A stretch of DNA of 15,508 nucleotides from Betaproteobacteria bacterium (lineage in GTDB: Bacteria; Pseudomonadota; Gammaproteobacteria; Burkholderiales; Burkholderiaceae_E). Shown in pieces: positions 6,616 through 13,669 of the stretch. Below the pieces are notes generated by a model. That model saw only the letters and a list, made by a program, of their open reading frames with translations, was not told the origin of the DNA and did not search any database. The DNA lies in assembly GCA_009922405.1 (NCBI GenBank), contig RFVZ01000034.1, positions 1-15,508 of the forward strand, in the 5' to 3' direction. A program made the translations under genes and the position numbers. Positions within the stretch are counted from its first letter, which is position 1; every line of letters begins with the position of its first letter.

Positions 6616-7974
6616 TTATTTTGCCTGGGCAGGAATCAAGGCGCGCATAGCTGCCACTTCGGTCAAGAACTGCTCGCCACGGAACTTGTCTTCGTTAGCG
6701 AGCGCTTTCCGCATACTGGTCAACCGTTGGGTGACCGGGCCAGAAGCCGCCAAACCGCCCTGCTTGATGAGCGACGACGTCAGGCTCGAAATCGAGAAAT
6801 AAGCCTGTTCTGCCCCCGCGTAGTTCGCGTACTGGTTCGCGCTGGTTTCATCGAGTAAGGCCAACAGAATGTTGCGCAACACCGCTGCGTCAAAGGTTTC
6901 CTGCTCGAAACGGTTCATGTAGCGACCGATCGTAGCCGACAGATTTTTGGCCAGCGCGACTGGGTCCGCCGCACGCTGCTCGGCACTCCCCGCGACCGCA
7001 TGATGCACCTGCGAAACCTGACGATCAAAGGCAGCCGAGTTGGCTGGATCGATCACCCGAACGATCGCACGCAACATCAGCAAGTTGTTGTCATTCAAAT
7101 TGACCCGACCCGATCCGACGCCCAGCCGCAACGAGGCTTTTTGTTCGGACATTGGGTGGTGGCATGAGTGGCAGTCAAATAGCACCAGCTCGGGGAACAG
7201 TCCGTCACGCCCGCGTTTGGAACTTGCCAGTGTGTCCAGCAGCTGCTGCGATGCATACGCCTGACCGATGGCCCACAGCCGCACTGGGTTGTATTCGCCT
7301 TTACGTCGAACATAGTCGGCATCGACCTTGTAGTGGGCGGGCTCGAGCGCACCGAAGGTTTCGATCTCAAAGGCCATTCGCGGATGACCCGCACCCATGA
7401 TGCGGTGGGTCACAAAGCGGTCGTCATTACCAAAGTGACACGACAAACAGAGCTTGGCCTGCTCGACCGGACGCGACGTCGGATAGAGACCATTGGCGAC
7501 GTTCTCGGCATGAGGCACATTGGCGACGGTATGCGAAGTCACCCATTTACCGGCCGGGCCGTGACAGCCCTCGCAACTGACACCATCCGAGACCACGTGA
7601 CGGGGCCCCCGATTCTTCGAGTCCGGGTTATGTGAATGGCAATCCAGGCAGATCTTCGACTCGTGCGCGGGCTGCGCCAGACCAAGATTCTTCGCAATCC
7701 GCTGCGACTGCTTGTTCAGCAATACGGTGTATGCCTTGGCGTGGCGATCGAGGCGCGACCAGGTCGTGTACTCGTTTTGCAGCACGTTCGATTCATTCCA
7801 TGGGGCGATCGAGCCGTGGCAGGTGCTGCTGGCGCAGTTGATTGTGCCGATTGTTTGATCGGTGGCGACGTTGGGCAGAGCAGCCGGGGCGGCGTGCAGA
7901 CTTTGCGTCAGCACCAAGCCGAGCACCAGCCCAGCGCGCCGGATCCAATGGGTCAATGAAGGGCTCATGTTCAC
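6616..7974 (-). CDS. Periplasmic pentahaem cytochrome c (c552/c554-type)
   Basis: This is a secreted multihaem cytochrome that probably carries electrons in the periplasm. A signal peptide covers residues 1 to about 28 (RR near 12-13, hydrophobic core, cleavage after SLHA). Five haem attachment motifs are visible: an unusual C47-x4-C52-H (CASSTCH), then CLDCH (109-113), CEGCH (134-138), CLSCH (176-180) and CHSCH (268-272). The N-terminal half resembles the cytochrome c552/c554 family; residues from about 280 to 452 contain no haem motif and look helical. Start GTG 7974 overlaps the upstream stop as GTGA and has AGAGGA about 4-5 bases upstream. The in-frame ATG at 7968 is the alternative. The motif spacing does not match NrfA (no CxxCK) or hydroxylamine oxidoreductase (eight haems), so I do not assign an enzymatic reaction. 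Confidence 0.88.
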   Translation of the reverse strand: MNMSPSLTHWIRRAGLVLGLVLTQSLHAAPAALPNVATDQTIGTINCASSTCHGSIAPWNESNVLQNEYTTWSRLDRHAKAYTVLLNKQSQRIAKNLGLAQPAHESKICLDCHSHNPDSKNRGPRHVVSDGVSCEGCHGPAGKWVTSHTVANVPHAENVANGLYPTSRPVEQAKLCLSCHFGNDDRFVTHRIMGAGHPRMAFEIETFGALEPAHYKVDADYVRRKGEYNPVRLWAIGQAYASQQLLDTLASSKRGRDGLFPELVLFDCHSCHHPMSEQKASLRLGVGSGRVNLNDNNLLMLRAIVRVIDPANSAAFDRQVSQVHHAVAGSAEQRAADPVALAKNLSATIGRYMNRFEQETFDAAVLRNILLALLDETSANQYANYAGAEQAYFSISSLTSSLIKQGGLAASGPVTQRLTSMRKALANEDKFRGEQFLTEVAAMRALIPAQAK

Positions 7975-10900
7975 TTTGTCCTCTGGTCTGCGGTCGCGGC
8001 GAACTTGCCACGTCCGGTTACAAAATCATTCGGTCCGCTCTCATCCGTAACGGTCCAGATGCGACCGTCGGGACGCATGTAGAGCCGCTCCATTTCTTTC
8101 GCCACAAACGGTCGGGCGCCAATCCGGCCGAACACCGCGATCTGGCCACCGGTCTCGTCCACTGCGCGGTCGCGGTCCAGACCTTTTGACAAGCCCATCG
8201 CAGCCGACTGGGTCTTGCGCCAGGCAATCAGGTAGGGTTTCGGGTCGGGTGAAAAGCCATAGAACCGGGGCTGCGTGTCCGGTGCCGTCAGTTGCACCAC
8301 CTTCAGACCATTCTTGCCATCGGCTACGTAGGCAAAGAGCGAGGCATTGGTCGATCCGACCACCACATCCTGCACATCGTTCATCTGGCCACCGGCGGTG
8401 AACAGTTGATACAGGCGTGGCTCGGTGGGCTTCTCCACATCGATAATCGCCAACCCCTCCGAACCCCCTGCCACGTACGCGAAGGTCCGAGCAACATAGA
8501 GCTTGCGCGCGTCTTTGAGTGGCACGCTGGCTTTCTGCAAGATCGGTTTTGTTGGATTCGTGATGTCGATAACCCGCAGCCCGGTCTGATCGGTCACAAA
8601 CAAATAACGGAACTGCAAGGCCGATGCGCGCACGTCGGTCATCGGCACCGTCGCCACATGTTGCGGCTCGAGCGGCTTGTCGATGTCGATGATCACGAGG
8701 CCGGTTGGTGTCGAAACATACGCGTACCTACCACCCAGCGTGATGTGACGCGCCCCATTCAACAAGCCTTTTGGATTCCAGGTCGCAGCCCGGGTCAGGA
8801 AGTTGTTCTGCGGATCACCATCCACCAAGGTATCGACATTGGTCACGATCAAGCCTTCCTCCGCATCCGTGATGAAGGCGTAGTGATAGCTCGGGTGGAA
8901 GGGTTGCTCCTGGTTGGTGATCCGCATCAGATCACCCTGATTACGCGCGGGCGCAATCGGTTGATTGGTGGGCAAGGCCATACAGGTCGCGTTCTTTGAG
9001 GCGATGTGGGTGTTCTGACCAAGCGGTGAATACGGTGCGGTCACGATGCGCTGAGACACGCCCTTGTTCGCAATATTGGCCGTGTCATAGACTCGGAATC
9101 CGCCCTTGCCCTCGGCCACAAACAGGTACTCCCCGCGCAGTTGCAGGCAACTGACAGGGCCTTGTGTGGTGTGGTTGTGCGATTCAGCGAGTTCCTGCTT
9201 GCGGTCCTGGTGTTTCTTGTAATAGTCCGGATACGCATAACGCTGGAGATAGCTACCAATCACGGCCTGCGGCTCATCCCACTCCGTGACCGTCGTAGCC
9301 TCGACGTGTCCACTTGCCCCGATCCAGGCGTTATGGCCGACAAAGTTGACGAAGTTCGTCCCCTGCAGGAGCAACTGGGCCATGATCGCGTTGTTATCGT
9401 TCTGAGAAGAAATGTGGCAATCGCTACAGGTCTTGGTCTCTTCTTTCCGCTCAGTGTGTGGGTAGTGCGGAGCGAACGCTTGCGAGGAATATCCGCTCGC
9501 TGCAATGGGGGGTTGCTGAATATAGAGCTTCTCGCGGTTGATATTGGTGGACGAGAGGATCAGCGCAGAACTTGATCGGACCGGGGTGACCTTGTTGCCC
9601 TTGACAGGACCGCTCAGGCCGAGCTGGAACATATCGTCGCGAGCAACCTGAGGGTTGTAGGACGCATAGTTGCGGGTCTCCCCGCCCTCGTAATGCTGAC
9701 GTTCGGTCTTCCAGTTCGCCTGGATCGGCAAGTGGCATCCCGCGCAACTCGTAGTCCACGAGAGATGGCAGGTGAAGCAGCTCATCTTTTCGTCATCGTG
9801 GGCCAGCTGTGTGACGCCGGGGCCCCATTGACCGTATTGACCCTCATTACCCGCACCCATCAGCTTGGCTCGGGCGGCTTTGGGGTTGTAGCTTGCATGG
9901 TCGGGGTTCACCGTATCTTTAACCAGGCTCATCTCCCATTCTTTGTTGGGATCGAGCGCCGCGCGCTGGTACAGCTTGCCCTCGCGCCATTCGAAGCGGA
10001 GTCGGCCGTCCTGAGTCCGCAACAAACTCATGTCCATTCCACCAGGCCGAGCGGCCGGGCCACTGGTGCGCAGGGTGGGATATTTTTTCGATGTGCCATG
10101 ACAGTCAGCACAGTCGATTTCGATTGCTGCAGCGACTTCCCCATAGATGTGGCCATTGCCATGCATGTCTTGCGCGAAGTGGCAGTCCACGCAATGCATC
10201 CCAAGATCGACGTGGATCGAAGACAAGTGGACTGACTTCTTGAACTTCTCCGGATCGTCATCGGAGACGATCGCGCCTTTCGCATCGAGCAGCGCGCCCT
10301 TGCGGTTACGCTTGAAAATTGCCCGGAAGTTCCAGCCGTGACCGTGGTAGTCGGCGAATTGCGTGTCTTTAAGCTGCGGATTCAGGCTCGACACATTCTT
10401 CAGAAACTCGGGATCGGTCCATTTACCCCGCGTTGCAGCCTCTTCGGGGTTGCGGTCCAGGCTCTTGCGCATCTCGGCATCGGTCGGATAGCGCTGCTTT
10501 TCGGGCCACATGAAGGGCGCATCCGATTCGTAATCCCACATCGTGTATCCGTAAAACGAATTCACGAAAATGTTGGGCTGGTGCATGTGGCAGACCATGC
10601 ACTGCGACGAAGGGATCGCACGTGTGAACTCATGCTTTAGAGGATGCCCCGATTCATTTTTTGGAATCGTCGGGTCAACCGTCTGGGTCGTTCCGGTATG
10701 GCCAAATTTAGCGTAAGGGCCCGAGTGCCGCGGGTCGCGATCGTTGGCATAAATGGTATGACACGCCGTACAACCCGATGACCGATAATCACCTGGCTGC
10801 TCGTTGGTTCCCAGGAACCAAAGATCTGGATCGTTGAGTCGGGTTTTTGCAATATTGATCAGTGGCACCGCGATGCGGTTTCCAGTACCCGGTCCACGGT

Positions 10901-11777
10901 TGGACTGGCGAATGTCTGGACGCCCCGGTTCATCGAGTTTTTGGAGCGTGCCCGAACTATTGGGCAGCCCAATCTCGGGAAATTGACTCGAAATCACCCG
11001 CCCACCGCGCTCAAACACGCGGAACACGTCGGCAGGCGGCGCACTTTCCCATGCCGGTAGCGGCAGTAGACGATCAAGAATGCCCTTGTGCACAAACAGG
11101 TCGTTATCGACCTTCACCGGGTTGACGATGGCCGCAGCCTCACCGAGCGCGGTGTAAGACTCGCCCAGGATGTAGCGCTTGTAAGGCAGGATTCCGTTGT
11201 TGTAACTCGCGCCGCCCCAAAGCATGGCGGTCGTCGACATCAGGCTGCGTTCCTGGGCCTGAATGATGGGCAAATGGCAAGAGCCGCAGGCATCGCGGGC
11301 GACTCGTAAATCACCCGGATTGATAAAACGAACGTAAGCCGGGTTTTCCTGATTGAGTTTCGCGTAAGAGCGCTCAGGGTTGGCCGATGACGGGTATTTC
11401 CAAAAATGTTCATTGCGCGGGAGCACGTGCGCGGTGTCAAGTGCGGCCCGGTAGGTTCGGCTCTCGGGGTCTGTCGATTTGCCGCGCATGACGGTGGCAT
11501 TACCCCCGTGACAATCGGTACAGCCAATTTGAACGCCAGGGTTCGAATGCATCGTGTGTTGATCGGTCGCCGTATGACAACTGACGCAACCCACCGATTT
11601 GGCCTGAACCTGAGCCAGCGTCTGAGCCTTGGGCGCAGGCGGGGCCATGACATAGGTTTTCGGAGGCGGTAACTTCTCCGACGCCAGAGCCGATGGTTGA
11701 AACAGAACGCCGACCAAAGCAAATACGGCGAGTACAGCCATCAAAGATTGAGTCAATGGATTCATCAACTTATTCAA
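7971..11777 (-). CDS. Decahaem cytochrome c with C-terminal LVIVD beta-propeller
   Basis: This 1268-residue exported multihaem cytochrome probably acts at the outer membrane or cell surface. A signal peptide covers about residues 1-32 (ends SALA). Ten CxxCH motifs are present: 64, 86, 164, 336, 393, 529, 556, 667, 678 and 784 (position of first Cys). The gap between 168 and 336 is haem-free. From about 874 to 1165 there are repeats of the LVIVD type, such as GLVIIDIDKPLEPQHVA, GLRVIDITNPTKP and GLAIIDVEKPTEP, which form a beta-propeller and may mediate protein contacts or surface anchoring. No lipobox Cys is seen in the signal region. Start TTG 11777 overlaps the upstream stop (TTGA) and gives the signal peptide a Lys; ATG 11765 is an alternative four codons in but leaves the n-region uncharged. 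It sits between a barrel gene and a periplasmic cytochrome gene, as expected for an electron conduit. Confidence 0.9.
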   Translation of the reverse strand: MNKLMNPLTQSLMAVLAVFALVGVLFQPSALASEKLPPPKTYVMAPPAPKAQTLAQVQAKSVGCVSCHTATDQHTMHSNPGVQIGCTDCHGGNATVMRGKSTDPESRTYRAALDTAHVLPRNEHFWKYPSSANPERSYAKLNQENPAYVRFINPGDLRVARDACGSCHLPIIQAQERSLMSTTAMLWGGASYNNGILPYKRYILGESYTALGEAAAIVNPVKVDNDLFVHKGILDRLLPLPAWESAPPADVFRVFERGGRVISSQFPEIGLPNSSGTLQKLDEPGRPDIRQSNRGPGTGNRIAVPLINIAKTRLNDPDLWFLGTNEQPGDYRSSGCTACHTIYANDRDPRHSGPYAKFGHTGTTQTVDPTIPKNESGHPLKHEFTRAIPSSQCMVCHMHQPNIFVNSFYGYTMWDYESDAPFMWPEKQRYPTDAEMRKSLDRNPEEAATRGKWTDPEFLKNVSSLNPQLKDTQFADYHGHGWNFRAIFKRNRKGALLDAKGAIVSDDDPEKFKKSVHLSSIHVDLGMHCVDCHFAQDMHGNGHIYGEVAAAIEIDCADCHGTSKKYPTLRTSGPAARPGGMDMSLLRTQDGRLRFEWREGKLYQRAALDPNKEWEMSLVKDTVNPDHASYNPKAARAKLMGAGNEGQYGQWGPGVTQLAHDDEKMSCFTCHLSWTTSCAGCHLPIQANWKTERQHYEGGETRNYASYNPQVARDDMFQLGLSGPVKGNKVTPVRSSSALILSSTNINREKLYIQQPPIAASGYSSQAFAPHYPHTERKEETKTCSDCHISSQNDNNAIMAQLLLQGTNFVNFVGHNAWIGASGHVEATTVTEWDEPQAVIGSYLQRYAYPDYYKKHQDRKQELAESHNHTTQGPVSCLQLRGEYLFVAEGKGGFRVYDTANIANKGVSQRIVTAPYSPLGQNTHIASKNATCMALPTNQPIAPARNQGDLMRITNQEQPFHPSYHYAFITDAEEGLIVTNVDTLVDGDPQNNFLTRAATWNPKGLLNGARHITLGGRYAYVSTPTGLVIIDIDKPLEPQHVATVPMTDVRASALQFRYLFVTDQTGLRVIDITNPTKPILQKASVPLKDARKLYVARTFAYVAGGSEGLAIIDVEKPTEPRLYQLFTAGGQMNDVQDVVVGSTNASLFAYVADGKNGLKVVQLTAPDTQPRFYGFSPDPKPYLIAWRKTQSAAMGLSKGLDRDRAVDETGGQIAVFGRIGARPFVAKEMERLYMRPDGRIWTVTDESGPNDFVTGRGKFAATADQRTK

Positions 11778-11805
11778 AATGACAGCACCGAATTCAAAAT
11801 GACAG
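11772..11805. repeat. 14-base direct repeat with 20-base period at gene junction
   Basis: ATTCAAAATGACAG occurs at 11772-11785 and again at 11792-11805. On the minus strand the first-read copy encodes part of the barrel C-terminus (SVILN) and the second supplies the barrel stop codon together with the TTG start of the decahaem gene. The 20-base period is not a multiple of three, so the copies are read in different frames. It looks like a slippage duplication that created the overlapping stop/start. Confidence 0.7.
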
Positions 11806-12535
11806 AATAGAGAGAACCCTGGTTTGCACCATACAGGGCCTTGAGGCCATCGCCTGGCTTCAACATGGCAACCGACCCGTTGATGATCATGTTCTGGTTA
11901 AAAAAGGGCCGCCAATGAAAACCGACGGAATAGTCGATTCCTAAAGAATCTGAAGTAACCGCCTGATTCCGCAAGGCAGCCAAGGGGGCTGTCTCAGCAA
12001 ACCGCAGGCTCGAGACGTTGGTGAAGACCCGAACCTCGGGACGCACATCAAAATCCGCTCCGACACCGAAGAGTTTAAGGCCCGGATTAACAAAGTTCGA
12101 CTGGCCCTCGTCCTTCGACGAACGCAGCGAGGCCTGGATGCCGTTGCGCGCTGACAAGGCGACACCGCCACCGCCAATCAGGGGCAAACCCTGGCGGATG
12201 AAGTAACTGCTGTCCGACCCTGCGAACTGGGGATTTTCGAGAATTGAGTCAAACCCGGTTGCCTTGCCGTCATAGGGATTTTTGTCACCCGTCGAGAGAA
12301 ACAGATTTCCCCGAACCCGAACCCAACTGAAATCTCTGGAGAGTTCAGAGGCAAACATGCCGGCTCGAATCGACTGCTCTCGCTGAGCCAGCGGGTTGCG
12401 GTCATCGGTCCCCGTCGCCAGATAAGCAGAGGTGCTCAGGTTCCAACGATCGAAATGACCATCCCCGTTATAACCGAGGTAGGTCACGCGGTAACGGTGC
12501 GGTTGCAGATCTCCCAGCAGAGCGGGCCTCACCAA
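11774..12535 (-). pseudogene. Outer-membrane beta-barrel protein, C-terminal part (separated by frameshift)
   Basis: This 253-codon frame has no signal peptide and continues the barrel of the adjacent frame. It has alternating polar/hydrophobic strands with aromatic girdles (RYRVTYLGYNGDGHFDRWNL, FSWVRVRGNLFLST, ADFDVRPEVRVFTNV) and ends LNSVLSF, the C-terminal Phe used for BAM-dependent outer-membrane insertion. Alone it would have no export signal. Apparent start codons TTG 12535 and GTG 12532 have no good ribosome-binding site and overlap the end of the preceding frame, so this is best read as the second half of one gene of about 630 codons. It overlaps the decahaem start by 3 bases. If a separate protein is made by translational coupling it would stay in the cytoplasm. 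Confidence 0.75.
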
Positions 12536-13668
12536 ACGCGGTTCCGGTTGTGGACGACGCTGACCTGTGACGTGAATCCCTTGACCGGGAAATCCTGCCG
12601 ATACACGTTCGAGACAAAAACATCGTCATCACGAAGTTTTTTCGAGATGTCGTTCAACCCGCTGTTGGTGTCTTTTTCGAGTCGGCGAAACCAGGCCAGA
12701 TTGTACTGATATTGATTGTTAGATCGATTGCCAAACACCCGAACGCCAAACGGCACATCCTGGAACAGGAAGCCCCGAAAATCGTTCGTGAACGGCTGAA
12801 TCCCGATCCGGACGCTATCGAAGTCAAAGCGATCAGACACGTTGCGCAAATGCAGGTCGCCAAACAACTCCTGCACACCCAGGTAGTTGTCTGTGCGGCG
12901 CTTGCCCAAGGCGGGGTTGGCGCGCAGCGCACCCGCTTCATCGACGGTGACGTTCGTGTAATTGAGAACTGGAACGAATTTCAGCTCAAAATCAGGCGGT
13001 TTGAAGGTCGTATCACCTTTTTGGAGGCTGAAACTGGTGATCAGGTTCTGGCCGAAAATTCGCTGCTTATTGCCACCGTAAATGTCGTTGGCACCCGGCC
13101 GGATCGAGACCTGACCAGCGACTGGGGTCGGCACCCGACGCAGTTCAACCAAGGTGTCCGAAATGACACCCAAATTAAAAAACAGTTCGTGACCGAGATC
13201 GTGGAGGACCGGAAGATCCCCCTTCAATGGATTCTGGTTGTAGGGGTCGTACCAGGGAAATTTGAACCCTAGCGTTTGTATCAGTCGCCAGCGATCCGGA
13301 ATCGATATTGACTCTCGGGGCAAATTCGCCGCGGGTGGAGGAACCTGCGAGGGATCGATGGGTGGAATAACAACGATTGGGCGAATCCGGCCCGGGCGCT
13401 CCCGAATCACGCCGGTCTGTTCTTCCGGGGTAACCGGCTCTTCGGGACGCTCCGAACCCGCCCGCTCAGCCGCAGGCGCTTCCTTCCCGACGCTCTCATC
13501 CTCGGACGCACGTGGTCGCTTGCCAAGCTCGGTGGCTGGCTGGCTGGATTGCACGGGTTGAAAAAACGCTGGCGACGACGTTTGTGGCGACGAAATTTGT
13601 GCTTGTGCCGCTCCACTCAACAAAAGAGCGCTAACGAAGGCTAGACCGAGGGGACGCTGGTGGGACAT
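12529..13668 (-). pseudogene. Outer-membrane beta-barrel protein, N-terminal part (frameshifted)
   Basis: Start ATG 13668 gives a clear Sec signal peptide (residues 1-23, ending AAQA) and has AGGGG 7 bases upstream; an upstream in-frame CTC/TTG-type extension lies inside the previous gene and is rejected. Residues 25-120 are a Pro/Glu/Ser-rich, probably disordered linker. From about 121 the sequence is barrel-like: IPDRWRLIQTLGF, WYDPYNQNPLKGDLPV (139-154), GVISDTLVELRRVPTPV (167-183), RIGIQPFTNDFRGFLFQDV (287-305), WFRRLEKDTNSGLND (326-340). I recognise this as a family of uncharacterised proteobacterial outer-membrane proteins, from memory only. It ends abruptly at HNRNRVW-TGA (12529) where the downstream frame resumes barrel sequence. 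It probably forms a pore or sheath for the following decahaem cytochrome. Function is lost unless the shift is a sequencing error or bypassed. Confidence 0.8.
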
Positions 13669-13669
13669 T

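Noticed and set aside
8292..8999. Plus-strand 235-codon frame opposite the LVIVD region
   Set aside because: It mirrors the propeller-coding sequence; no signal, domain or ribosome-binding site supports it.
6616..11777. MtrA/MtrC or hydroxylamine oxidoreductase-like enzymes
   Set aside because: Haem number, spacing and the LVIVD propeller do not fit MtrA/MtrC; no eight-haem HAO layout and no CxxCK of NrfA is present.
12529..12540. Programmed -1 ribosomal frameshift between the two barrel frames
   Set aside because: The join GTTTGGTGA lacks a canonical X-XXY-YYZ slippery heptamer, and I saw no obvious downstream stem-loop; mutation or sequencing error is simpler.
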